DNA of 64,000 bases from Chlamydomonas sphaeroides (taxonomy: Eukaryota > Chlorophyta > Chlorophyceae > Chlamydomonadales > Chlamydomonadaceae). Positions 1-10,650 of this stretch are shown piece by piece. Location of the stretch: assembly GCA_001662425.1 (NCBI GenBank), contig BDDC01000209.1, positions 1 to 64,000 of the forward strand, written 5' to 3'. Below the pieces are notes generated by a model, which worked only from the letters and a program-made list of their open reading frames with translations, had not been told where the DNA came from and ran no database searches. Position 1 is the first letter of the stretch, and each line of letters begins with the position of its first letter. The translations under genes and the position numbers were made by a program.

Positions 1-27
1 CCCTTCCCCCTCCCCCCTCCCCCCCAG

Positions 28-3000
28 GTGCGACTCGGGCCCCCACCTGGTGACCACCTCGGCCTACCTGGCGCCGCTCAACGCCAGCCTGCCCGCCCCC
101 GCGCTGCTGTCCACCACCTGGGTCACGCCCACGCTCAACTTCGACCACCTGGGCAACAGCATACTGTCGCTCTTCAGCCTGGCCACCACCGAGCAGTGGT
201 GCGCCTGCAGAGGGGCGGCGCGGGAAGTGGGGCGGAGGGGGATTAACTGAGGGGGGTGATGGAGAGCGCGGGGACAAGGCGGGGGATGTGATGTGTGGGG
301 GAGGCACAGCAAGGGGTGCGCGGTCAGGCCTGTGGAGCGGGGCAAGGGACGGAAACATTTCGGGTCGTGTGGCGCGCAGCGAGGGCAGGGGAGCAGGGGA
401 GCCCTTTCCTGCAGCGCGCCGCCTCGCCAGGCACGTTTCGGCAAAGCAGGGGACGCGCTGGAGCCATTGCCGGCCCGCACCGCTCCATTCCTCCTCCCAA
501 CACTCCCCTCGGCCCCTCACCTGCCCTCTCCCACCCCCCACCCCCAGGGTGGACTTCATGACCGCCTCCATCGCGGCGGTGGGCCCCGAGCAGCAGCCCG
601 TGCCCCGCTCCAACCCCGCCATGGCGCTCTACTACGTCATCTTCCTGGTGGTGGGAGCCATCTTGGTGCTCAACCTGCTGGTGGCCATGTGAGGGAGGGG
701 GGCGGCGGGGGGGGAGAGGGAGGAGGGAGGGGGAAGCGGGCTGTTGTACGTGCACGCTGGCTGTGCAGAGGCGTTGCAGCCGTGCCGCGTGGGCCGCTGC
801 GCAACCTGCTAGTGGCCATGTGTGGGTGGGGGTGGGGGAAACATTGGGGGTGGGTGGGGGTGGGGGAAAATATTGGCAAGAGGGTGTGTCGTGTGGGTTG
901 TGGCAGGGGTGCAGCCGGGGCGGCCAGCGCTGGGTGTGCCACACGCGTGACACACGGCTGTGTGACACGCGCGACACATGTGGGGCTCTGCCCTGCGTAA
1001 CACTGGAACACGTGCGGCACGCATAGCACGGCTGTGCGGTAGTGTGGTGGCCGAGCGGCTGTGTGCAGCAGCTCCTGGGGGGGGGGGGCAGCACCCGCCG
1101 ATACCCCTCCACGACGCCCCTCCCCTCCATGTCCCCTCCCTGCCGCTCCCTGCCGCTCCCTTCACAGCACCATTGAGAAGTTTTCGGAGCTGCAGTCGAG
1201 GCACCTGGGCTACAACCTGTTCCTCACGCCGCAGCAGCAGGTGGGGCGGGCGAGGGGCGAGGCGGAGCGCGGCGGCAGGGAGGCGGGAGGGAAGGGGTTG
1301 AGCGGGCGAGGAACTGGAGCGGGGACGAGCAGGGGCTGCCCTTCCGTGCACCGCTGCCGCCCCCTCCCTCCCTTCACCATCCCTCCCTCCCCTTGCCTCC
1401 TGCCACTATCATTCCCCCTTCCCTCCCCCCCGCCCCAGGCCTGGGTGGACGTGCAGCGGCTGCTGGCGGAGACGCTGCCCGAGCGCAGTGTGGTGCCGCC
1501 CGACGAGAACAACAGCCGGCGGGTGGCGGCTTTCGAGCTGGCCATGTCGCGGTAGGGGCCCGGGAGGGGGCCGAGCAGGGTACCGGGGAGGGGACCGAGG
1601 GGGGGACCGAGGAGGGGACCGGGGAGGGGACCGGGGAGGGGGCCCGGGAGGGGGTCCGGGAGGTGGCCCGGGAGGGGGCCCGGGAGGGGGCCCGGCCGGT
1701 GGGGCTTGCTTGCAAACGTCCTGGGAAGGTGGAGGGGCGGGCGGCTTGGGTTCGTGCGCTGTGCGAGCGGGCGGTCGGGGCCAGGGGCAGGTGCGGACCT
1801 GGCCGCAGGCTCAGGAGTGGGCATGTGTGCCCTCCCTCCCCGCCTCGCCCCCGTTTCCCCCCTCCCCGCTGTTGCCTGCACCGGGACCCTCGTCACTGCT
1901 TTCGCAACCTTTACCCGTTCCCTCCCCTTCCGCCCGCAGCAAGTTTCAGCTGCTCATGTACGGCATCGTGCTGGCCAACATAGCCATCATGACGCTCAAC
2001 CACGCGGACCAGACGCAGGTGCGGGCGGGGGGCTGGAGCAGGACGGCTGCGTGGGAGGGGCCTCGCGCCAGCGGGGTGCGGAGGCGGGTGCGGGTGCGGG
2101 TGTGGGTGCGGGTGCGGATGCCGTGCGTGGAGGCGGCGGCGGCGGGGGCGGGCCACCGGTGTTGCTGCAGCCCCCGGGGGGGGGGCGCCATGCGGCCGCG
2201 CGGCAGCGCCTGACGCCACGTGCTCCTGCCCGGGGTTGCCTCAGCCCCTCGCTGACAGTGCACACCCAGCGGAACCTCGGCGCGCCCCGCTGCCGCCTCG
2301 TCCGCGCCCACTGCCGCCGCGCCGCCGCGCCGCCCGGAGGCGAGCACGCACGCACCAGCGATCTCTCGCGCCGGCCCCCATCACACATCCGGGCGTGCTG
2401 TGCCGCGTGTGGGGTTCTGTTCTACCTAACACACGAGCACCCCCCCGCTTACTATATGTTACCTCTTCCTGAACACACACACCCGCTCCGCCCCCGGCGC
2501 CGCAGGCGTGGGAGGACCTGCGCTTCTGGGCGGACGTGGCCTTCTCGGTGTGCTTTGCGCTGGAGGCGGGGCTGCAGCTGTACGCGCTGGGGCCGCGCCA
2601 GTACTTCAGCGACTCCTGGTACTGCATGCTCTTCGTCATCGTGCTGGCCTCCGCGGTGAGGGGCGCGGAGGGGGGCCAGGCAGGGGGAGGGGGAGGGGAA
2701 GGGGGGCGAGGCGCTGCTGAGGGGATGGGGCACGCGGGAAGAGAAGCCGAGCGCCGCCTCGAAAGAACCCGGTGCCCGGCCCGCCAACCCGCGTACTGAT
2801 GTGTAGGTTTCCGCGGTGGCGTTTCCCAACTTTGTTGGGCGACTGTGCCACTTTGGGCCCAAGCCTCTTGCGCGCACCCCCTGCCCACCCACCCCACCTT
2901 GGCGCAGGCCTGCCTGGTGCTGGACGGCATCGGCATAGGCTCCTACGTGCTGGCGCCGCTGCTGCGGGTGCTGCGCGTGACGCGCTTCCTCAGGATCGTA

Positions 3001-6000
3001 GCAGCAGGTGGGCAGCGGGCAGGGGGCAGGGCTCGAGGGGTGGGCTGGTCAGGAAAGGGACCGACGGGCAGGGCTGGCCAGGAAAGGGACCGACGGGCAC
3101 TGGGCACTGCCAAGCGGGGCGCAGGCACAGCCAGCCTCCGCGCCTGCGGGACCTCCCTCCCTCGCGCCCGCGCCTCCCCTCTCCACACCACCGCACACAC
3201 CTCGTCCTGCCCCTCCCCCCTCCCCCTCTGCGCTCCGTGGTCTGCTATCCACACGGCAACACACCCTCATGCCGATAACTTCCCCCCTTTCCCGCCCCCT
3301 CCCGCCCTCCCTCCCAGTGGACGGTCTGGCGCACCTGGTCCGCACGCTGGCGCTGGCGCTGCCCGCCATCCTCAACGTGGGCGCGCTGCTGCTGCTGTTC
3401 TTCTTCATCTGGGCGGTGCTAGGCATGAACCTCTTCGCGGGCGTCAAGCTGGGCGAGACGCTCAACCGCCACAACAACTTCCAGACCTGGCCCAACGCCA
3501 TGATGGCGCTCTTCCGCCAGGTCACGGGAGAGGTGCGCCGGCCGGCCAGCTGCGGGGCGGGCGTGAGGGCGGGCGTGAGGGCGGGCGTGAGGGCGGGCGT
3601 GGGGGCAGGCGTGGGGGCAGGCGTGGGGGCAGGCGTGGGGGCGGGGCCGCATGGGATGCTGCACTGCTGCGCCACCCCACGGCGCATTGGGCCCAGCTTG
3701 GCGCCCACACGCACGCACCTCCCTTGCCTCCGTCCGCGCTCCTCAATCACGTGGAAATGAACACACGCCCTCCCCGCCATCGCCCCGCCACCCTCCCTCC
3801 TCCCCCCTCAGGACTGGAACGGCATCATGGCCGACTGCATGATCATGCAGGACTGCGTGCTGCTGCTGGCCAACGCCACCTCGCCCGCCACCGGCGAGGC
3901 CCTGGCCGCCGGAAGCTGGTGGAGCCACGGCGACGCCGCCATCGCGGGCCTGCCGCGAGGGCTGACGGACGACCGCTGCAGCCCCAGCCCCTTTGTGGCG
4001 GTGCTGTTCTTCGTATCCTTCGAGCTGCTGTGCGCCTACATCATCCTAAACATCGTGGTGGCCATCATCTTGGAGGGTGAGCGCGGCGGGCTGGGGGGAC
4101 GAGGCTGGGCGGGGGGAAAGGGGACGAGCGAGGCAGCTGGAGGGGACGCGCCGTACAGCCCCCTGCTCTCTGCCCCCTCCGTCACCACAGCCTGCCAACC
4201 CTGCCCCCGCCCAACACCACCCCAGGCATGATCAACGATGAGGCCGACGAGCTGCTGCCGGTGCCGCGGTCATCCGTGCAGCAGTTCGTAGAGGTGCGCT
4301 GCTTGCAGTGGGGCTGCGGCTTGAGGAGGAGGAGTTATGTTGGTCGTGCTTTGGGGCCGAGCGTGAAGCTGGCGCTGGAGCGCCCTTTGCGGCCCCCATG
4401 GCCTCGAAGGCCGCCGGCGGCCCATCCCCTTCACTTGGCACCATGTGCGGAACCATGTGCGGGAGTATTGGCCTGCCATGGGACTTGTTCACCGTCCTGG
4501 CCACCTCCCTACTCAATACGTACCCCCTGGCGCCATGTGCGCGATCCCCCCCTGCCGCTGGCGCCGCACGCCTGCGACTCCCCTGGGACCTTGGTCACTC
4601 CTCTCGCAACCCCCACCCACTTGATACGCCAGGTGTGGTCCGGGCTGGACCCCGCCGCCACCGGCTACATCCGGGCGGGCGAGCTGCCCATCCTCATCAT
4701 GGAGCTGGACCCGCCGCTGGTAGGGGGGGAGGGCCGGGGGGAAAAGGAGGGAAGGGGAAGAGCAAGCGGGGCATGGGGAGAGGCTGCAGCGCCGGCTTGC
4801 CCGGATCACCAGAGCCCACTCGCGCCGCCTCACGCTCCCCACCCGCCCACCCACCCACTATCCTGTCCCCTGCCGCCCCCTCTCCCCCGCAGGGCAACCG
4901 CGGCACCCGCAGCATGCGCTGGGGAGCGCAGGACATCATCATGTCCACCGACATACCCAACAGGACCAACAGGTTGGGAGCGGGGCGGGGTGGGGTGGGG
5001 TGGGGACAGCCAGCGCTCGGCGCCGCCTGGGGCCACCCACCCCCCGCCGCGGATGCGCTACCCATGGCACGCGTCAAACCCAAGCTCGCTTCCCCTCCCT
5101 TTCCCCCCAGGTTCCACTTCCTGGAGGTGCTCCACGCGCTGGCGGGCCGCATCGCGGGCGCCGAGCTGCCCGACATGACGGAGGCGCGCCTGCACGAGCG
5201 GCTGGGCCGGCGGCTGCCGCGGGAGCCGCCTCACGAGCAGTACACGGCGGCGCACTTCCACGCGGCCGTGCACGTGAGCGCCGCGGTCAAGGGCTTCCTG
5301 GTGCGGTACAGGTGAGGCAGTGGGGAGGGGCGGGGGGCCGGGGCGGGGGAAGCTTGGGAGGCCAGGGCGACTGCGACTGCGACTGCGACTGCGTGCTCCA
5401 GCCCACACATTTTGTTCTACTGAACGCTTGTACACACTCTTGGAAGGGAGCTGTTGAGTCCCCGCGGCGGCTTGGCGGTTTGTCCGTCAATCACTTCGTC
5501 GCCTCGCCTGAACCTCTCTCAAGCGTTGCCCCCCCCCCCACAACCCGCCCACCCCCGCTCCCCTGCCGCCCTCAGGCTCCGAGACCAGCTGGCCGAGTTC
5601 TACGCGCAGCTCCAGGACATGGAGCGCGTCGAGGCGGAGGAGGCCGAGGCGGCGCGGCTGGCGGCCGAGGCCGTCGCAGCCACGCGCGCCAAGGGCTGGG
5701 GCGTGGGCGCCGTGGCGCGCCGCGTGCTGGCGCTCATCAACTACTCGCACTCGCGGCGGCGCAGCAGGGACGCGCCGCCGGCCGCGGCGCCGACGGACGG
5801 CGCACCCGGGCAGGCGCAGCAGCGCGCAGCGGCCAAGGAGGCCGCGCTGCAGGCGCTCATGGCGGGGCTGGTGGCGAGGCGGGGCTCCAACGGGCCCAGC
5901 GACAGCGCGGCGTCGCGGGAGGCGGCCGCGGCGGGCCCCGGGTCCGGGCCCTGCGCGGTGCACGAGCCGCTGCTGCGCTTCCGCGACGGCGAGGACGAGG

Positions 6001-7936
6001 CGCGGGCGCTGGGGTTGAGTGGGCCGGGGCCGGAGCCGGAGGAGCGCAGCAGGGGCCGCAGCTCGGCGTCCGGCTCGGGCCACGGCGGCGCGCTGGCGGC
6101 GCTGCGGGAGCGGGCGCAGCGGCACTCGTCCAGCGGCTCGCCCCACGGCGGCTCGCGGCCTGGCAGCAGCCACACGGGGCCCTCGCAGCAGCCTCATCCT
6201 CAGCAGCAGCAGCCGGGCCGGCCGCAGAGCGCGCTGTCGGGCCCCAGGGCGCGGGGTCAGGGCCGGCGGGGCTCTGGCGCCATCAACAGCCCCAGCCTGG
6301 GCGTGGCGCTGGCGCAGGTGGGCTGTGGAGGGGGGGCGGGGCAAGGGGCCGCAGTTGAAAGAGGCTGGGCCGCAGGGGCGAGCGGCGGCAGCGGCCGCCC
6401 CTGCCACCGCGCCGCATTCCAACCCCGCCCGGCCGCTCCCTCGCGGGCCCACCCCTCACCCTCTCTCGCTTCCCTCGCCTCCCAACGCCCCGCCCGCAGG
6501 TGGAGGCGGCCATGGCCCGCCCCGGCAGCGCCAAGGCAGTCATGCGGGGCGCGCTGGCCAGCCCCTCGGGCGACGCGCTGGCGGCCGCGCTGCCGCACCC
6601 CTCCGCGGCCTCGTCTTCTCCGCCGCGGCTGCCCTCGCCGCAGCTGCCGGGCTCGCCCGTGCCGCTGCGGCAGAGCAACGCCGGCTCGCACGCGGCCGCC
6701 AGCTTCCGGGCGCCCTCGCGGCCCGCCAGCGCGGCGCCGCCGAGGGCGCCGTCGGGTTCCGCCATGGCGGCGGCAGTGGCGGCGGCGGCGGCGGCGGTGG
6801 CTGCGGCATCGAGGCCGGGGGCGGCGGCGACGCCGTCGCGGCCCGGGACCGCGAGCTTGGGCAGGTCGCCGCTGGGCGTGCAGCCCGCGCTGCGGCCGCC
6901 CCCGCCTCCGCTGGGACCGGAGCCGTCCGACGGCACGGGCTCGCGGCTGCTCAGCCCGGATGCGCCAGCTGGCCAGCTGGCTGGTGGGGGCGCATCGCCC
7001 TCGGCGGGCGGGGCTGCAGCACCCGCGAGCGGCGGTCCCCGGCCCGTCAGCGGCAGCCGCAGCCGCAGCGGCAGCAACCCCACGCTGCTGCCGCAGCCGC
7101 CGGGGCCAGCGCCGGGACTCACGCCCGCGACGCTGCTCGATCCAGGGCCAGCGCCGGCGGCGGTGCCTGGCTCCCGGCCGGGGACAGCGCAGCGGCCGGC
7201 TGCAGCTGCTCTGCCGGTGGCGGCGGGCGCCTCGGGCCGTGTGCCGGCCGGCTCGTCTGCCGCCGAGTGGCTGGCTGCGTCGCGGCAGTTGCTGGGCAGC
7301 CACCTGGGGGATGAGCCCGGGGACGGGTTTGGCGAGGACGGCCTGGGCATTGCTGAGGACGAGCTGGGCGGTGAGAGCGGTCTGGAGGAGCTGCTGGCGG
7401 GCCGCAGCGGTCCGCAGGGCGAGGAGGCGGGGAGGACGGCCCCGGGGAGGCCCTTGGCGGCGGGGGCGGCGTCCTCGCGCCAGCGCATGGAGCTGGATAA
7501 CTTCCTGCTGGAGGACGAGGAGGGCGGCGGCATGGAAGGAGGGTTAGGAGGCGCCACCGCGTGGTCAGGGCCTGACGCCAGCGGCCGCGGCCTTGGCGGC
7601 TTGTCCCGTGGCCTGTCGGGGCCGGACGGCCCGGGCGGCAGCTCCGGCCGGCCGCACCGCGCGAGCCCGCGCCTGGGCAGCGACGCGCCCTCGCCGGGCC
7701 TGAGGTCGCTGGAGGGCGAGGAGGCAGAGCCGGCGGCGGCCGAGCGCTGGGCCGATGCCGCGGGTGCTGCGGCCGAGGTCGCAGAGCTGGGGCTGGCGGC
7801 GGAGGCGGCGAGGCCAGGGCGCGGCCCTCCTATGGTGCAGCAGGAGACGGGCCTCACACATGTGACGTCAGCGCAGGACTGCGGCGCGGATAGCGACGGC
7901 GGTGGCGAGCGCGGCGAGCGCGAGGGCGGGCGTTGA
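28..7936 (+). CDS. Voltage-gated Ca2+ channel alpha-1 subunit (CAV type), 5'-partial
   Basis: C-terminal 1306 residues of a four-domain voltage-gated calcium channel, the pore subunit that admits Ca2+ across the plasma or ciliary membrane. Exons: 28-198, 548-688, 1168-1240, 1439-1551, 1940-2018, 2506-2655, 2908-3007, 3318-3532, 3812-4076, 4226-4293, 4633-4719, 4893-4972, 5111-5311, 5576-6317, 6500-7936; all phases close. The first two exons give the domain III pore loop (LFSLATTEQW) and S6. Domain IV follows: S1 (FQLLMYGIVLANIAIM), S2-S3, an S4 with regularly spaced Arg (LLRVLRVTRFLRIV), S5, pore (FRQVTGEDWNGIM) and S6. The visible filter residues are Glu in III and Glu in IV, as in Ca2+ channels. 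The region after IVS6 matches the Cav EF-hand/IQ region (WSGLDPAATGYIRAGELP; AAVKGFLVRYR). The last ~720 residues are a Ser/Ala/Gly/Pro-rich tail after a short Glu/Ala-rich helix. A CAV2-like ciliary role is possible but not shown. Confidence 0.9.
3555..3645. repeat. Short G-rich tandem repeat in calcium-channel intron
   Basis: Repeats of GGGCGTGAGGGC, changing to GGGCGTGGGGGCA, lie inside the intron 3533-3811. A similar run of GGAGGGGACCGGG-type repeats occupies 1562-1695 in another intron of this gene. Neither interrupts coding. Confidence 0.75.
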
Positions 7937-9781
7937 CGCAGCGTTGTGCACAGCGCCAGAAAGACAAGCAAATGTGGTGACTGTGTGGAGCGTGGGGGCG
8001 CCTGGGCGGGGGCGTGACCGCCTGCTGTGGAACCGGCGTGGCGTGCCCCTGGAGGGTAGCCACTCGCTAGCTGGGGGGCATCGGCGGGGGTAGCAGCTCT
8101 GGGCTCCTAGCCGCCTAGACCGCGACCTTGCCTTGCGCTACGTTGACTCGCTTTGACGGCGCCGCCGCCCTGCTGCCGCCCTGCAACACGGGCGCAGCTG
8201 CGCGGCGTGCGGCCGGAGGGTTGGTGTGACCAACAGTCGTACTGCGCTGCCATATGTCTTCATGCGTGCATTAGCTGGGGTGTGGGGCGTGCGGGGCGTG
8301 CAGCGAGACCTGACGTTGCCGCCGCCTGATGGTGAAATGCGGCGGCTAGCGCCGCGACGTATGACGGGGGGTTGGGCCGTGATGAAGTAGTGGACAGTGT
8401 GGTGTGGACAGTGTAGTAGCACTGCGCAGTGTGGTAGCACTGCGCAGCAGCCGGTTACTTGCAATGGCGCCACCCGCTGCATAGCACTGCCGCTAGTGGT
8501 GGGGCGTGTGGGGTGGGCGCCCGCGGCCCGTGCTGGCTAGCGGGCCGGGTGGCGGACTTGGTGTTGCTGTGTTGGGCCTGATAGGGGCGCGCTTGTCTTT
8601 TTCGAGCTGCTGTCTTTGGCCCCAGGGTGCCGTGCCCTAGGTGCTGCCACTGCTCCACCCGGCATGTTGAGGCAGGCGGGCTGTGAGCCACATCCCAGGA
8701 GGCCACACCCCAGGAGGCCACACTCGCGGGCGGTCGTGCATGACGTCGCAGCCACCAGCCAGACACAGCGACGCCCGAGCGGCACAGCCCCCAGGCGGCC
8801 TGCACTTGCCGGGACCCGGCATCAGCGTTGGGGTGCCCGGCACCCGCAGCACCCACCGCACCAGCCGCAGCTTGTGCCAGTTGCTGCGGGGCAGCAAGGC
8901 AGCAAGGCGGCGCAGGGGCTCGGAAGCCAGCTGGCAGCCCGCAGCCCCCCCCCTTGAGCAGGCAGCAGCGGGGGCAGCTGCGGGGGCGGACACACCGCGC
9001 GCCGGCTTGCTGGCGATGCGCCCAACAGGAAGTGACGGGATGATATTGCGGGTGGCCGAGTTGGGGCTGCGCCGCAGCAAGTGCGGACGACCCGGCAGCC
9101 GACTAGCTAGAGGTTGCCGGCGACCGAGCAGCCGCAGCCGTGGTCCTGCATCCAGCACCGCACGGCACCGCAGCACGTCGCAACACGTCGCCAATGACCG
9201 CACCGCCGCGCCACACCGCATCCCCACGCACGGGGAGGCCACGCCGTCGGGGCCGCTTCTGGGCAGCCGGGGGCGCGGCGCATGGCCGTGTGTGCCCTGG
9301 GCGCGGCTGTGGCCGAGGCCCGACGAAACGACACGGCAGGCCAACCCCTTAGTATCCGAGTCGCTAGAGCCGGTTGCGCCGACGGCGACGTACGTCTCGA
9401 TGTAGCGGTGATCAGTACGAAGGTACGAGGGCTGCTCATCAGTACGAAGGTACGAGGGCTGCTGGGCCAGGCCTCTTGCGCCCGGGCGCTCACCGCCATG
9501 GGCCAGCCCTGCTACGACAGCCGCAGTAGCGACGTGGCGGTGCAGCCGCGGCCGGCGCCCGCCGTGTACGCCGCCGGGCGGGGCGTCAGCCGGTAGCCTT
9601 GCGCGTGGCGCACAGCTGCAGCATCAGCTCCAGCAAACTGCAGGTAGGTATTCGCGCCACTTGCCTGGACGTCCTCCCGCAGCAGGTCCGGCGCCGGGGG
9701 GTTACATCCCAGCGGGCGGTGACCGGCGGTGGGTGCAGTGCGGCACGGGTGCGTGTGTCATGTCAGTGAGGAATCGGCTGA

Positions 9782-9844
9782 AGTACAGCACGCTGCCAGG
9801 TCATCCCCCCCCCACACCCCCCACGACTGGCAGCGTGCTGTACT
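9782..9844. repeat. 18-bp perfect inverted repeat (hairpin)
   Basis: AGTACAGCACGCTGCCAG at 9782-9799 is followed, after a 27-bp C-rich spacer, by its exact reverse complement at 9827-9844. The RNA would form a stable stem-loop. It lies in an intergenic stretch about 0.8 kb beyond the CLPR1 stop codon. Confidence 0.85.
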
Positions 9845-10403
9845 GTGCCATTTCCGTACCGGGTGCCGAGTGTGCGGAAAAGGTAATGCTCGAGATGGCA
9901 GGAGAGCAATCCATTAGCGCTGTGAGCGGCTGTCCGGATTCCTGGCACCGGGGATGCGCCCGAGGTGCACTAGCTGAGCCCTGGGGATGGAGGTGTCCCC
10001 TACAAGTGCAGCGCCCGGTGGGCGGCCGCCTCTCCGTACTGCGCTGTGCCTAGGACACGCTATGCCACGACACGTTGTCTTGGAGGGCCCCGCAGCATGC
10101 TGCGCTTGGAAGTGCAGGTAGCGTGTGCCGAGGGTAGGGCGCCGTGGTGCGGTTCATGACATCAAACAAAGAGACAACAGGCGCCCAGTCGACCCTTGAT
10201 TTGCATCCTTTCGTTAATGAGTCAAGTAAGCACGCCCCGCGCGGAACACCCTGGGCTGGTGACGCGTCGGTGGTGCTTCGGAGGCAGTGAGTGTATGGGA
10301 GGCAGTCTTCTTCGTGAGCTCGCCAGGCCCTGGCGGTTCAGGCATTCGGTACACACGGCACACCTCGCACGGGAGACCGCCGGGTAACATGCCACCAGAC
10401 GCA

Positions 10404-10408
10404 TTACA
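10404..10408 (-). terminator. Putative poly(A) signal TGTAA for CLPR1
   Basis: TGTAA, the usual green-algal polyadenylation signal, reads on the minus strand about 245 nt after the CLPR1 stop codon. Spacing is plausible for a 3' UTR. No transcript evidence is available. Confidence 0.4.
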
Positions 10409-10650
10409 CAGCACAGCCTGCACGCGCGGCCGAGCGCGCCGCCAGCGCCGGCCCCTACCCGCCCCCACCTCCCTCAGCTACACACAGCAGCCCATGCCGA
10501 CGCCCTCCCAACTCCCCGCCCGCACCTCCGCTCCCTCTGCACGCCTCCTTCCACCTCGGCCCCCTGCTCCTTCGCCACCTGCTCCTGCACCCAACACCTG
10601 CCCCTCCCTTCCTGTCAACCCCCCTGCGCACCGCCTCCTCGCGCCGCCGC

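Larger units (their letters stand above)
7937..10650. other. 2.7 kb gene-poor interval between calcium channel and CLPR1
   Basis: No reading frame here looks like protein to me. The stretch holds the 3' flank of the calcium-channel gene, where I saw no TGTAA signal. It also holds a doubled 14-bp GTAGCACTGCGCAG motif near 8415-8450, a tandem pair of about 23 bp (AGTACGAAGGTACGAGGGCT) at 9414-9462, an 18-bp inverted repeat at 9782-9844, and the 3' untranslated side of CLPR1. Confidence 0.55.

Noticed and set aside
6257..7971. Long frames on both strands over the last calcium-channel exons
   Set aside because: The plus frame starting at 6500 continues the channel protein in phase. The others are GC-driven shadows.
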